DNA from: Nonomuraea angiospora | GTDB lineage: Bacteria > Actinomycetota > Actinomycetes > Streptosporangiales > Streptosporangiaceae | DNA: 64,000 nt | Assembly: GCF_014873145.1 (NCBI RefSeq) | Contig: NZ_JADBEK010000001.1 | Location: 11,284,001 to 11,348,000 of the forward strand | Reading direction: 5' to 3' | Part shown: one piece after another, positions 1 through 8,844 of the stretch | Layout of the letters: each line of letters starts with the position of its first letter | How positions within the stretch are numbered: the first letter of the stretch is position 1 | Program-made: the position numbers and the translations under genes | Notes under the pieces: model-generated | Seen by the model: the letters and a program-made list of their open reading frames with translations, nothing else | Told to the model about the DNA's origin: nothing | Databases searched by the model: none

Positions 1-149
1 TTGAAAACGACGCACACGTCGTCGTCGCCAAGCACTCAGACGTTGTTGCCGACGTCAGAGGTCAGAGGGTCCAGGCTGAAGGTGCCCGAGGTGACGGCGT
101 GGTCGACCTCACCGGAGCACACCGAGCGCAGCGCCTCACCGTGGTGCAT
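1..149 (-). pseudogene. MBL-fold metallo-hydrolase, N-terminal fragment with in-frame stop
   Basis: Read on the minus strand, the ATG at 149 opens a frame containing VTSGTFSLDPLTSDVGNNV, a TGA at 38-36, then VLGDDDVCVVF running off the window edge. This matches the N-terminus of actinobacterial MBL-fold hydrolases, where the pattern is usually TSGTFSLDGGTWDVDNNVW followed by a GDD and a hydrophobic strand; the stop replaces the Trp codon (TGG to TGA). The metal-binding HxHxDH motif would lie outside the window. Family assignment rests on this short stretch, so it is moderate. A sequencing error is possible. Confidence 0.45.
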
Positions 150-205
150 AGCCGGAGCGCCGAACGGGCCGGTTCAGGAGAAGGACGGCGCCAGAAAAGG
201 ATGAC

Positions 206-583
206 TTAGGAGGCGGACGGCTCGATCTCCCCCGCGAAGACGATGATCTGGTCGATGAGGCTCCGCCGCAGATGGACGACGTCCGTTCCCGTCAGGCGGG
301 GACCTCCATCCGGCGTGGTGAAGACCCACTGGTAGCGGGCCCACTCGTCAGGCATGTCTACCGCCGAGCAGCGCACCATCGTGCCGGTCCCCGCCGGGTG
401 GCGCCGGATGTCCAGCACGAACCGCTCGACCGCCTCGATCCCTTCGCTGCGGCCCAACGGCCCCCAGAAGACCACGTCCGAGGTCAGGGCCTGGGAGAGC
501 AGCGCAGTCACATAGCTGTCGTCCGAGGCGTTGAACGCGGAGATGAACATGTCGATCGCGGACCGCGCGGTCTCTTCCTGCAT
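206..583 (-). CDS. SnoaL/NTF2-like domain protein
   Basis: A 125-residue protein with the alpha+beta cone fold pattern of the SnoaL-like/NTF2 superfamily: an N-terminal helix (ETARSAIDMFISAFNASD), a middle FWGPLGRSEGIEAVERFVLDIRR segment and a C-terminal sheet with the D-V-V-H-L pattern ending in IIVFAGEIEP. Such proteins are polyketide cyclases, small isomerases or ligand binders; no catalytic residue allows a specific reaction to be named. It follows a decayed flavoprotein remnant and the TetR gene on the same strand and may once have been in that operon. No clear Shine-Dalgarno is seen before the ATG. Confidence 0.7.
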   Translation of the reverse strand: MQEETARSAIDMFISAFNASDDSYVTALLSQALTSDVVFWGPLGRSEGIEAVERFVLDIRRHPAGTGTMVRCSAVDMPDEWARYQWVFTTPDGGPRLTGTDVVHLRRSLIDQIIVFAGEIEPSAS

Positions 584-659
584 ATGCCAGTAATACCAGT
601 CGCCTCGCGAAACGCGGTCGGCCCGTGAGCCGTCTCCCGATCACGGTGAACCATCCCGG

Positions 660-901
660 TCACAGCACCGGCTCGGCGAAGACCTCGTGCTGCCGCCAGC
701 ACAGGCGGGCTGCCAGGCTGGGTAGCACAATGTCGGAGGCGATCAGCGCGGCGTAGTCGAGGACTCCGTTGGCGCGGGCCACCAGATCGTGGTGGCCCGT
801 ACCGGCGGGCTCGACGGTCAGCGTGGTGAGGTCAGGAGCAGCCCCACCATCATCCCGGCCGGGCCGCCGCCGACGATGGCGCAGGCGGTGGTCTCACTCA
901 T
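660..901 (-). pseudogene. Remnant beginning with a flavoprotein dinucleotide-binding motif
   Basis: The ATG at 901 overlaps the stop of the upstream TetR gene (CGATGAGTGA), as expected for a translationally coupled partner. It encodes MSETTACAIVGGGPAGMMVG, a GxGxxG FAD-binding start typical of UbiH-type monooxygenases, but terminates after 27 codons at 818. A second coding-like frame follows (GHHDLVARANGVLDYAALIA to EVFAEPVL, stop at 662-660) which I cannot assign. The simplest reading is a flavoprotein gene that suffered a large internal deletion and frameshift. Confidence 0.45.
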
Positions 902-1715
902 CGCGGGCTCCGACGTCGTCGACGGCCACGGCGTGCAGGAACGCCTCGGCGAAGACCGCGCAGGTCTCCTCCGTGCCGGGCAGATCGAGGCCGGGGATCT
1001 CCCCGGTCGCCGGGCGCGTCATGAAATGGATCAGGACCGGGCCGATCATCTGCTGCATCAGCAGGGGCACCGGCAAGGTGCGGATACGACCTGCGGTCAT
1101 CTCGTTGGCGAGCCATTGGCCCAGCCCGGCGAGCATGCGGGGGATAAAGTACCGGCGCAGCGCCTGCAGGGTGGGATCGTGGGGACGGGCCAGCACCTCG
1201 GCGAGCATGGCGGGCAGGACCCGTGGCTCCCGGTTGAGCGCTTCGACCAGCAGCCGGTAGATGGTGGGCACCGTCTCGGCCAGGCCGGCGTGCGGGGCGG
1301 AGATCACCTTCTCCAGGTCGAGGATCGGGCCGTAGGTTTCGAAGATCACGCGGAGTAGTTCGTCTCGGCCGCCGAAGGCGGCGTACAAGCTGTGCACCGA
1401 GCACTGCGCGGAGGCGGCGACGAGCTCCAGAGTGAACGCGGCCAGGCCGTGCTCCCCGATCAGGTGTGCGCCGGCCTCGATCGCGCGTTCGCGTACCGAG
1501 CGTTGCCCGCCGGGGTTCACGCCGGCGGCGCGGACCGCCTCGTCCAGTGCCTGGCGGGAGCCGCCCAGCCGGCGCAGCAGGGTGCTGCGGGAGACGCCGG
1601 CCTCCTTGGCGATGGCCAGGACGGGCACGTCGGCCACGTCCTTGCCCAGGCGTTCGGCGGCGCGCAAGGCGGCTCGCACCACCTCGTCTGGAACGCGGCG
1701 GCTGGTCTCCGGCAC
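894..1715 (-). CDS. TetR/AcrR family regulator with tandem N-terminal HTH segments
   Basis: 273 residues, longer than the usual 190-220 of the family. Residues about 10-60 carry one TetR-like HTH (VLAIAKEAGVSRSTLLRRLGG), and residues about 75-125 carry a second complete one (RAIEAGAHLIGEHGLAAFTL then CSVHSLYAAFGGRDELLRVI). The remainder is the all-helical ligand-binding and dimerisation domain. It starts at GTG 1715 with a good AGGAGG-type ribosome site. It is divergent from the flavoprotein monooxygenase at 1923 with about 200 bp between, so autoregulation and repression of that gene are likely (inference). Its stop overlaps the start of a decayed flavoprotein remnant. Confidence 0.8.
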   Translation of the reverse strand: MPETSRRVPDEVVRAALRAAERLGKDVADVPVLAIAKEAGVSRSTLLRRLGGSRQALDEAVRAAGVNPGGQRSVRERAIEAGAHLIGEHGLAAFTLELVAASAQCSVHSLYAAFGGRDELLRVIFETYGPILDLEKVISAPHAGLAETVPTIYRLLVEALNREPRVLPAMLAEVLARPHDPTLQALRRYFIPRMLAGLGQWLANEMTAGRIRTLPVPLLMQQMIGPVLIHFMTRPATGEIPGLDLPGTEETCAVFAEAFLHAVAVDDVGARDE

Positions 1716-1922
1716 CTCACGCCTCCTTCAGCGCTAAGCATTGACACACGAGTAAATGTAGCATGTAGTCTTGTTTCATATCAGGGTGAGTTTGACAATG
1801 AGGCAGCGACCCCAGCGGAAGGCGTCGTTGCGCTCGACATCCCGTGGTCGCTGTCCCTCTCACGCCTGCGAGATCACCGGTCGGCAGCACCTCATCTGGA
1901 TCCATGACTGGGAGGTTCTTTC
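1716..1922. promoter_or_regulatory. Divergent promoter/operator region between TetR and monooxygenase
   Basis: This 207-bp spacer is visibly richer in A+T than its flanks around 1738-1800. It contains TTGACA at 1741-1746 and again at 1792-1797, with TAGTCT at 1766-1771 as a possible -10 (19-bp spacing, not ideal). On the minus strand there is a short direct repeat, CTACATGCTACAT, around 1756-1768, which could be a TetR operator half-site array. GGGAGG near 1910 is the ribosome site for the ATG at 1923. Only the region is certain; the individual elements are tentative. Confidence 0.4.
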
Positions 1923-3146
1923 ATGACCCCTGCGCCCCCGTCCGCACCGCGAGCCTTGATCGTCGGGCTCGGCATCAGCGGCATCGCCACCGCGATCGCC
2001 CTGCACAAGGCCGGTTGGACCCCGGTCATCATTGAGAAGGCCCCCGCCCGGCGCGGCGGCGGCTATTTCATCGGTATGTTCGGCTCTGGCCGGGCCGCGG
2101 CCGGCAGGCTCGGCATCCTGAAGAATCTGCACAATCGCAAGCCCATCCCGAGCGTGAGCTACGAGGTCGACCGTGCAGGTCGTCGCCGGCCGGGCATCGG
2201 GTTCGCTGATATACCGGAAGGCCCGTGGATGGTGTTGCGCGGCGACGTCGAACGGGCGGCCTTCGACGCGTTGCCCGAGGATGTCGAGGTCCACTACGCC
2301 ACCGTGCCCGACGCGATCGAGCAGGACGCCGACGGCGTGACGGTGACCCTGCGCAACACCGCGGACGAATCGACGCGCCTGGAACGCTTCGACCTGGTCG
2401 TCGGGGCCGACGGGCTTCGTTCCACGGTGCGCACGCTGGCCTTCGGTCCGCCGGGGAAGTATCTGCACCGGCTCAACTGCATGATCGCTGCATTCGCACT
2501 GGCCGAGGATCTACCCGGGCTCGCGCGCGGCGAGGGGGCCATCCTGGCTGAGCCCGGTCGGTCGTTCTGGGTTTTCCCCTTCGCCGACCGCCCCTCCACC
2601 GTGCTGTTCTCCTACTACACCGACGATGTCGACGCCGAGTTCACCAAGCCGGTCGCCGAGCGCATCCGCGAGGTCTATGGCCCCGAGCCGCTGGGGGAGA
2701 TGATGGAAGCCGCCGTGCAGGTGCTGGAGTCCGGCGATGAGTACCTCTTCGACTCCGTCGAACAAGCTCGCCTCGACCGCTGGCACCGCGGGCGGGTCGT
2801 TCTGGTTGGCGATGCCGCCTGGTGCGTCACCCTGTACGCCGGCATGGGCGCTACCAGCGGCATCGCCGGCGCCGATCTCCTCGGCGCCATGCTCCAGCGT
2901 TACCCCGGCGACCTGGAGCGGGCCTTGACCGCCTGGGAACAGAAGCTACGTCCCTACGTCGACGCCTATCAGAAGAGCGGCGTCAGCAACCGGCTGTTCT
3001 TCACGCCCGCCACTCGCGCCGAGCAGATCCGCCGCACCCTGATGATGCGGCTGCGGCGGGTGATCAACAGCAGCGCAAGGCTGAGCCGGCTCGTGGCCAG
3101 AAGCAAGCAGATGCGCTTGCGCAACGAAGACCTGGCCGCCGCCTGA
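1923..3146 (+). CDS. Class A FAD-dependent monooxygenase (PHBH/UbiH family)
   Basis: 407 residues. Residues 9-30 hold the Rossmann FAD motif GLGISGIATAIALHKAG; the middle contains VVGADGLRSTVR (the D-G motif contacting FAD and NADPH), and near residue 290 GRVVLVGDAAWCVTLYAGMGA is the second FAD (GD) motif. These are the diagnostic motifs of single-component flavin hydroxylases, including the tetracycline-modifying and 2-polyprenyl-phenol hydroxylase groups. The substrate is unknown. A close paralogue lies at 37851-39107 in this window. The adjacent divergent TetR gene probably controls it in response to an aromatic or xenobiotic ligand. Confidence 0.85.
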   Translation: MTPAPPSAPRALIVGLGISGIATAIALHKAGWTPVIIEKAPARRGGGYFIGMFGSGRAAAGRLGILKNLHNRKPIPSVSYEVDRAGRRRPGIGFADIPEGPWMVLRGDVERAAFDALPEDVEVHYATVPDAIEQDADGVTVTLRNTADESTRLERFDLVVGADGLRSTVRTLAFGPPGKYLHRLNCMIAAFALAEDLPGLARGEGAILAEPGRSFWVFPFADRPSTVLFSYYTDDVDAEFTKPVAERIREVYGPEPLGEMMEAAVQVLESGDEYLFDSVEQARLDRWHRGRVVLVGDAAWCVTLYAGMGATSGIAGADLLGAMLQRYPGDLERALTAWEQKLRPYVDAYQKSGVSNRLFFTPATRAEQIRRTLMMRLRRVINSSARLSRLVARSKQMRLRNEDLAAA

Positions 3147-3160
3147 CCCATCGCGCGATC

Positions 3161-3310
3161 TCAGAGGGCGTTTGATCTGAGTAGCTTGCGACGTATGTCC
3201 TCGTAGATGCCTTGCCGGGTGGAGGTGGTCTCGTCCGTTATGCGCTTGGTGGGGTTGTCGATCGATGCGAGGTGGATCATGGCTTGGGAGCTGGCGGGCA
3301 GGGTTTCATT
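3161..3310 (-). pseudogene. C-terminal tail of an IS5/DDE_Tnp_1-like transposase
   Basis: The last roughly 45 codons of a minus-strand frame read AMIHLASIDNPTKRITDE through YEDIRRKLLRSNAL. This resembles the C-terminal end of actinobacterial IS5/IS4-type DDE transposases and not the IS481 family to which the upstream part of the same frame belongs. It is fused in frame to the IS481 fragment. No inverted repeats could be paired with it. The family call is from memory of the tail pattern only. Confidence 0.4.
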
Positions 3311-3790
3311 GGGGGTGATGCCCAGGGGGGCACAGGTGTCGGCCCATAGGCGTGAGAGGTAGCAGCTGCCGTTGTCGGTCAGGACGCGCTCGATGCGCAC
3401 GCCGGCGGTGGCGAACCAGGCGGTGGCCCGGCGTAGGAAGGCGCCGGCGGTGTCCTTGGTCTCGTCGGTCAGGATTTCGGTGTAGGCCAGCCGGGAGTGA
3501 TCGTCGATGGCGGTGTGCAGGAAGGCATGCCCCAGACGGGGGTTGCCGTAGCCGTTTCGGGTGGTGATGGTCATGGCCTGGCGGTTTCGTCGCCCGGCCG
3601 GGCGGCCCAGGACGCGGTGGCCGCCGCCGTCGGGGATGTTGCCGAAACGGACCAGGACGCGGTGCACGGTGGAGGCGGGCAGGCCGAGCCGGGCCGCTAT
3701 CCGGGCGGGCCCCAGCCGGTGGGTGATGCGGAGCTTGCAGATGCGCCGCTCGGTGCGTTGCGAGGTGCTGCGGTCCAGCTCCTACTTCCC
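3310..3790 (-). pseudogene. IS481-family transposase, internally deleted
   Basis: The minus-strand frame without a proper start contains the HTH (RICKLRITHRLGPARIAARL), then STVHRVLVRF joined directly to GNIPDGGGHRVLGR, HTAIDDHSRLAYTEI (second acidic region) and RVLTDNGSCY. In intact IS481 transposases about 40 residues carrying the first catalytic Asp (HVDVKKLG) lie between VLVR and the IPDGGG motif; here they are missing. The C-terminal ERFHRTL region with the catalytic Glu is also gone, replaced by a foreign tail. The element cannot encode an active transposase. Confidence 0.7.
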
Positions 3791-4165
3791 CGACTGGCTG
3801 CTGGAACGGCGGCGGCGGGCCGAGCAGGCGCTGATCAGCGGTCGTGGTGTACCACCGGAGCGCAACACCGGCGGCGCGCAGGTAGCGCTTCTGCCGGCGG
3901 GCGTCCAGGATGCGGGGCGCGAAGCTCGGGGATGTCGTCGCGGCACACCACGGCGGGGCCGAGCCCGAGCTGGGTGACGACGTGTTCCAGAACGGTGAGG
4001 TGGGCGTCGACGGTGTCGGTGGTGCGAGCAGGCCAGGAAGGTCCGGGCCCGGGAGTGGTAGGCGCGGCGGGTTTCGCCGTCCAGCGGCCCCGTGCCGGGG
4101 CCGCGGCGTAGGCGGCGTGGACCGCGGTGTAGGTCTCCGGCACCGCTTGGTGGCGCCGTCCCCAT
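3791..4165 (-). pseudogene. Tyrosine recombinase/integrase, N-terminal part, frameshifted
   Basis: Pieces of an XerC/D-like integrase occur in successive minus-strand frames: ETRRAYHSRARTFLA near 4080-4035, VDAHLTVLEHVVTQLGLGPAVV near 4010-3940, then after a frameshift APRILDARRQKRYLRA near 3920-3865. These correspond to the SAM-like N-terminal core-binding domain. The catalytic R-H-R-Y domain is absent because the IS481 remnant begins at about 3790. Two frameshifts at least are needed. It is either an old integrative-element integrase or a standalone recombinase. Confidence 0.5.
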
Positions 4166-4327
4166 GGCCCTCGCGATATCAGATCACCGTTCCGAGCCGT
4201 CTGTTATGTGACGCTTAGTGCTCGTTCGGACACTAAACGCGTCCGGCTGTGGTTTAGGGCGTTTTCCGCGGGTAGCGGCCTGGGGGCCGCCCGTGGGGAG
4301 GGCGGCTTCTGCGAGGGGGAGATAGTC

Positions 4328-5488
4328 ATGAAGGCAGTGGTGTACGAGGGGCCACGGCAGGTCAGTGTCAAGGATGTGCCGGACGCGCGGATCGAGCGGC
4401 CGACCGACGTCCTGGTGCGGATCACGTCCGCGAACATCTGCGGCTCGGACCTGCACATGTACGAGGGCCGAACCGACTTCGAGCCCGGCCGCTGGTTCGG
4501 ACACGAGAACCTGGGTCAGGTGGTCGAGATCGGCACCGGGGTCGACAAGGTCCAGGTGGGCGACTGGGTCGTCGTGCCGTTCAACATCTCGTGCGGGCAC
4601 TGCAAGAACTGCGAACGTCAGCTGACGAACTACTGCCTGACCGCCCAGCCTGAGCCGAAAATGGCCGGCGCCGCCTACGGCTTCGCCGACATGGGCCCGT
4701 ACGGCGGCGGGCAGGCCGAGCTGTTGCGCGTGCCCTGGGGCGACTTCAACTGTCTACGGCTGGGCGAGGACGCCGAGCAGCGCCAGACCGACTACGTGAT
4801 GCTCGCCGACATCTTCCCGACCGGCTACCACGCCACCGAGATGGCCGGCGTGCAGCCCGGCGACCAGACGGTCATCTACGGCGCGGGCCCGGTCGGGCTG
4901 ATGGCCGCCCTCTCGGCGACCATCCGAGGGGCGAGCAAGGTGATGATCGTCGATCGGCATCCCGACCGGCTGCGACTGGCCGAATCGATCGGCGCGATCG
5001 CCATCGACGACTCGAAGGTCGACCCGGTACAGGCCGTTCTGGACGAGACGATGGGGCTGGGCGCGGACAACGGCTGCGAGTGCGTCGGCTGTCAGGCGCA
5101 CGAGCCCGACGGCCACGAGCAGCCCAACCTGACGATGAACCGGCTGGTCGCCTCGGTACGCTTCACCGGGAAGATCGGCAATGTCGGCGTCTTCGTGCCC
5201 CAGGGCCCCGGGGCCGGCGACGAGCTGGCCAAGCAAGGCAAACTCGCCTTCGACTACGGCATGTTCTGGTTCAAGGGCCAGCACATCGGCACCGGCCAGG
5301 CCCCGGTCAAGAAGTACAACCGGCAGCTGCGCGACCTGATCGCCGCAGGCAAGGCCGAACCGTCCTTCATCGTCAGCCACGAGCTGCCCCTCGACCGCGC
5401 GCCGGAGGCCTACGAGCACTTCGACAAGCGAGACGAGGGCTGGACGAAGGCCGTCCTGCACCCGGCGATGGCGGGGGCGGGTGCCTGA
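4328..5488 (+). CDS. Zinc-dependent alcohol dehydrogenase, glutathione-independent formaldehyde dehydrogenase-like
   Basis: 386 residues from the ATG at 4328, chosen because GAGGGGGAG lies just upstream and the protein then begins with the family-typical MKAVVYEGP. Catalytic zinc ligands are Cys38 (NICGSDLH), His59 and Glu60 (FGHEN); structural zinc is held by Cys89, Cys92, Cys95 and Cys103. The NAD-binding motif GAGPVGLMAA follows in the middle. The long insert near PNLTMNRLV and the G-M-F-W-F-K-G segment are typical of the FdhA-like subgroup. It is followed immediately by a PfpI-type gene, with a second dehydrogenase of the same group at 7554. Confidence 0.85.
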   Translation: MKAVVYEGPRQVSVKDVPDARIERPTDVLVRITSANICGSDLHMYEGRTDFEPGRWFGHENLGQVVEIGTGVDKVQVGDWVVVPFNISCGHCKNCERQLTNYCLTAQPEPKMAGAAYGFADMGPYGGGQAELLRVPWGDFNCLRLGEDAEQRQTDYVMLADIFPTGYHATEMAGVQPGDQTVIYGAGPVGLMAALSATIRGASKVMIVDRHPDRLRLAESIGAIAIDDSKVDPVQAVLDETMGLGADNGCECVGCQAHEPDGHEQPNLTMNRLVASVRFTGKIGNVGVFVPQGPGAGDELAKQGKLAFDYGMFWFKGQHIGTGQAPVKKYNRQLRDLIAAGKAEPSFIVSHELPLDRAPEAYEHFDKRDEGWTKAVLHPAMAGAGA

Positions 5489-5489
5489 C

Positions 5490-6065
5490 ATGGCTGGAGA
5501 GCTGAACGGACGCCGGATCGCCATCCTCGCGGCCGACGGGGTGGAACGAGTCGAGCTGGAGCGGCCGCGGCAAGCGCTGGACGACGCCGGCGCCCGCACC
5601 GTCGTGGTCTCCATCACCAGCGGCGAAATCCAGGCGCGCGACCACGACCTCGAAGACGCCGGCACCTTCACGGTGGACCGGCTGGTCGGCGAGGTGTCGG
5701 TCGACGACTACGAGGCGCTGCTCCTGCCGGGCGGGACGGTGAACCCGGACAAGTTGCGAATGGAACCCGCTGCGGTGCGGTTCGTCCGGGACTTCGTCCA
5801 GTCGGGCAAGCCGGTCGCTTCGATCTGCCACGGCCCGTGGAACTTCGTCGAGGCCGACGTCGCGCGGGGCCGCCGGCTGACCTCGTGGCCGAGCGTGCGC
5901 ACCGACCTGCGCAACGCCGGGGCCGACGTGGTCGACGAGCCGGTCGTCACCGACGGCAACATCACCACGAGCCGGTCGCCCGACGACCTGCCGGCCTTCT
6001 GCGAGCGCATCGTGCAGGAGTTCGCCAAAGGCCCGCAGGCCACCGCCGCTACACGTCGGGCGTGA
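5490..6065 (+). CDS. DJ-1/PfpI family type 1 glutamine amidotransferase-like protein
   Basis: 191 residues from the ATG at 5490, just after the preceding stop at 5488; an alternative GTG at 5481 would overlap that gene. Nucleophile Cys113 sits in the elbow ASICHGPW, and the N-terminus has the AILAADGVERVEL strand typical of the stress proteins YhbO/PfpI, with the acidic partner E at the end of that strand. The family includes deglycase/protease-like stress proteins. Pairing with an aldehyde-type dehydrogenase suggests carbonyl detoxification (inference). Confidence 0.85.
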   Translation: MAGELNGRRIAILAADGVERVELERPRQALDDAGARTVVVSITSGEIQARDHDLEDAGTFTVDRLVGEVSVDDYEALLLPGGTVNPDKLRMEPAAVRFVRDFVQSGKPVASICHGPWNFVEADVARGRRLTSWPSVRTDLRNAGADVVDEPVVTDGNITTSRSPDDLPAFCERIVQEFAKGPQATAATRRA

Positions 6066-6139
6066 CCTCGCCGACCACGAACGTGCGTCCGTCGCTGTCC
6101 GCGCCGGCCCTGCTCCCCGAATGGGACCTGGTGGGGGCG

Positions 6140-6345
6140 GGTGCCCGCGTGCGCGCTGCGAGGCTGGGAGCCGGCCCATGTCCAGGCGCTTGAGGATGCG
6201 CCACACGCCCGACTTGCCGATGGTGACGTCGTGGTACCGCTTCAGGCACATCGCGATCTCCTCGGGTCCGCAGATAGATGAGCTTCACCCGGCGATCTCG
6301 ACGTGGGTGGCGCTCGGGCCGGTCCTGGGCCGCTTGGCCTCACGA
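6140..6345 (-). pseudogene. IS481-family transposase remnant (second copy type)
   Basis: On the minus strand, KLIYLR in one frame is followed after a frameshift by EEIAMCLKRYHDVTIGKSGV and WRILKRLDMGRLPASQR. This is the HTH/linker part of IS481-like integrase-core transposases (usual pattern IAMYLKRYHDVTISKSGVWRILKRLGMNRLPASQR). Everything downstream, including the whole DDE domain, is missing. It is a different subtype from the remnant at 3310-3790. Confidence 0.6.
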
Positions 6346-6663
6346 TCGAGCGGCGGGCTGGGCTGAGACATGAAGATTTGGGTCGGAGACCCAGAGGTCA
6401 ACGATGATCGTCAGTTTCGGAACCACCGCAGCCTGCTCGGGCGCCGTCGCACACCGTCTGGCGTCGTCCGGCCGTCAGCAGATCGGGTGCGGGATGCGAA
6501 GCCCGTCATGGACGGCCATTCAGGCGATATGCACCTTTCATCCCTTGATCTGCTGGTGTCATCCGTTTTGTCAGGGGCAAGAGGCGGAGGACGCGGGGGG
6601 CGACAGCAGACCGGGGGCCGCCTGCAGCGTACGCACATACCACCACAACCTGCGTTAGGACAC

Positions 6664-7557
6664 ATGATGACCGACAGATTCGCCCGTGCGCTCGGGTGGA
6701 CCAGCCTCGCGCTGGGCGCGGCGCACCTGGCGGCACCACGGGCCGTGACCCGCCTGTGCGGCGTCGACGACGCGCCCGGGGCCACGACCGTCGCCAGGCT
6801 CGTCGGCGGGCGCGAACTCCTGCACGCCGCGCTGCTGCTCGGCGCCAAGAACCCCGCCCAGTGGGCGTGGAGCAGGGTCGCCGGCGACACGATGGACCTC
6901 GGCGTCCTGGGCAGGGCCGCCGCCAACCGCACCGGCGCCCGCCGCGCCCGCGCGCTGGCCGCGCTCGGCGCCGTCGCCGGGATCACCGCCCTGGACGCCG
7001 TCTGCGCCCGGCGCGGCAGCGCCAAGACCAAGGGCCCGCTGCAGGTGCGCGCCTCCATCATCATCAACAAGCCGCGCGAGGAGGTCTACCACTTCTGGCG
7101 GGACCTGGAGAACCTGCCCTCCTTCATGGTCCACCTGGACTCGGTGCGTACCATCAACCAGCGCCGCTCCCGCTGGAAGGTCAAGGGCCCGTTCGCCGAC
7201 CTGGAGCGGGAGGCCGAGATCATCGACGAGCGGGCCGGCGACCTGATCGCCTGGCGGTCCGTGCCCGGCACCGGCGTCTCCACCGCCGGCCTGGTCAGCT
7301 TCACTGACGGCCCCGGCGGGCGCGGCACCGTCGTGGACGTCTCCCTGGAGTACGGCGCGCCCGGCCGCAAACTCGCCGCCGCCGTCGCCCGCATCTTCGG
7401 CGAGCACCCCAAGCAGCAGGTCCGCGACGACCTGCGCCGCTTCAAGCAGGTCATGGAGACCGGCGAGGTGGTCCGCTCCGAGGGCAGCCCCGAGGGCCAC
7501 CGCGCCCTGCGCCAACTCCACCAGCGTCCCGCACAACCGATCGGAGGACGGGCATGA
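6664..7557 (+). CDS. SRPBCC (cyclase/dehydrase) family membrane-associated protein
   Basis: 297 residues from the ATG at 6664 ([12 protein letters not shown]). The first 120 residues contain hydrophobic segments ([36 protein letters not shown]) and the remaining part is a polyketide-cyclase/dehydrase (SRPBCC) domain: [20 protein letters not shown], then [19 protein letters not shown] and [19 protein letters not shown]. Such proteins are common in actinobacterial stress clusters and probably bind a hydrophobic ligand. The stop overlaps the start of the next gene (ATGA), so the two are translated together. Longer in-frame starts exist upstream but lack coding character. Confidence 0.75.
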   Translation: MMTDRFARALGWTSLALGAAHLAAPRAVTRLCGVDDAPGATTVARLVGGRELLHAALLLGAKNPAQWAWSRVAGDTMDLGVLGRAAANRTGARRARALAALGAVAGITALDAVCARRGSAKTKGPLQVRASIIINKPREEVYHFWRDLENLPSFMVHLDSVRTINQRRSRWKVKGPFADLEREAEIIDERAGDLIAWRSVPGTGVSTAGLVSFTDGPGGRGTVVDVSLEYGAPGRKLAAAVARIFGEHPKQQVRDDLRRFKQVMETGEVVRSEGSPEGHRALRQLHQRPAQPIGGRA

Positions 7558-8723
7558 AAGCCAATGTGTGGGCGGGCCGCAACCGCCTGGAGATCCAAGA
7601 CGTTCCCGACCCGCAGATCCTCAACGCCCGTGACGCGATCGTCCGCGTCACCTCGACCGCGATCTGCGGCTCCGACCTGCACCTCGTGGACGGCTACATC
7701 CCGACCGTCAAGAAGGGGGACGTGCTCGGCCACGAGTTCATGGGCGAGGTCGTCGAGGTCGGCCCCGGCGTGCGCAACCTGCACGTCGCCGACCGCGTCG
7801 TGGTGCCGTTCCCGATCGCCTGCGGCGCCTGCTTCGCCTGCCAGGACGGCCTGTACTCGGTGTGCGAGAACTCCAACCCCAACGCCGGGATGGCCGAGAA
7901 GCTGATGGGCCACGCGCCCGCCGGCATCTTCGGCTACTCCCACATGCTGGGCGGCTTCCCCGGCGGGCAGGCCGAGTACGTGCGCGTCCCGTTCGCCGAC
8001 GTCGGCCCCATCAAGATCGAGGACGACCTGCCCGACGAGAAGGTGCTGTTCCTGTCCGACATCTTCCCCACCGGCTTCATGGGCGCGGAGATGTGCGACA
8101 TCAAGCCGGGCCAGACGATCGCGATCTGGGGCGCGGGTCCGGTCGGGCAGCTCGCCGCGGCCAGCGCGTTCCTGCTCGGCGCCGACCGGGTCATCGTCAT
8201 CGACCGCTTCCCCTACCGGCTGCGGCGGGTCCAGCGGACCGGCGCCGAGGTCCTCAACTACGAGGAGGTGAACGTGCTGGAGGCGCTGCGCGACATGACC
8301 GGCGGGCGCGGCCCGGACGCCTGCATCGACGCCGTCGGCATGGAGGCACACCACCCGACCCCGGCCATCTACGCCTACGATCGCACCAAGCAGGCCGCCC
8401 GGATGGAGACCGAGCGCCCGTACGTGCTGCGCGAGGCCATCATGGCCTGCCGCAACGGCGGCGTGGTCTCCGTCATCGGCGTCTACGGCGGATTCGTCGA
8501 CAAATTCCCGATGGGCACCGTCATGAACCGGTCCCTGACCATCCGCACCGGCCAGTGCCACGTGCAACGCTACATCGAGCCGCTGCTGGACCGGATCCGC
8601 GCGGGCGAGATCGACCCGAGCTTCGTCATCTCGCACCGGATGCCGCTCAGCGAGGCGCCGCGCGGGTTCGAGCTGTTCAAGCACAAGCAGGACGAGTGCA
8701 ACAAGGTGGTCCTCACTCCGTAG
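7554..8723 (+). CDS. Zinc-dependent alcohol dehydrogenase (FdhA-like)
   Basis: 389 residues. Catalytic zinc ligands Cys38 (AICGSDLH), His60 and Glu61 (LGHEFMGEV); structural zinc Cys90, Cys93, Cys96 and Cys104; nucleotide-binding [13 protein letters not shown], with [10 protein letters not shown] giving the Asp that selects NAD. The sequence is of the same subgroup as the gene at 4328 but clearly diverged. It overlaps the SRPBCC gene by 4 bp, implying coupled expression. The likely substrate is a small alcohol or formaldehyde adduct; this cannot be read from sequence. Confidence 0.85.
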   Translation: MKANVWAGRNRLEIQDVPDPQILNARDAIVRVTSTAICGSDLHLVDGYIPTVKKGDVLGHEFMGEVVEVGPGVRNLHVADRVVVPFPIACGACFACQDGLYSVCENSNPNAGMAEKLMGHAPAGIFGYSHMLGGFPGGQAEYVRVPFADVGPIKIEDDLPDEKVLFLSDIFPTGFMGAEMCDIKPGQTIAIWGAGPVGQLAAASAFLLGADRVIVIDRFPYRLRRVQRTGAEVLNYEEVNVLEALRDMTGGRGPDACIDAVGMEAHHPTPAIYAYDRTKQAARMETERPYVLREAIMACRNGGVVSVIGVYGGFVDKFPMGTVMNRSLTIRTGQCHVQRYIEPLLDRIRAGEIDPSFVISHRMPLSEAPRGFELFKHKQDECNKVVLTP

Positions 8724-8844
8724 CACCTGCCTTCGCGGCCCAGAGCCGGTTCCACTCAATTTCCGCGGTGGACCGCTGGTGCGCCCCGGCTTGAGTGAAG
8801 TGGGACTTCTGGATTCTTGTGCCGCTTGATGAGGGGAAAGTGGC

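Noticed and set aside
1..204. Plus-strand reading frame of 67 codons at the window start
   Set aside because: Ser/Thr-rich without domain pattern; the minus strand of the same DNA carries the MBL-fold signature.
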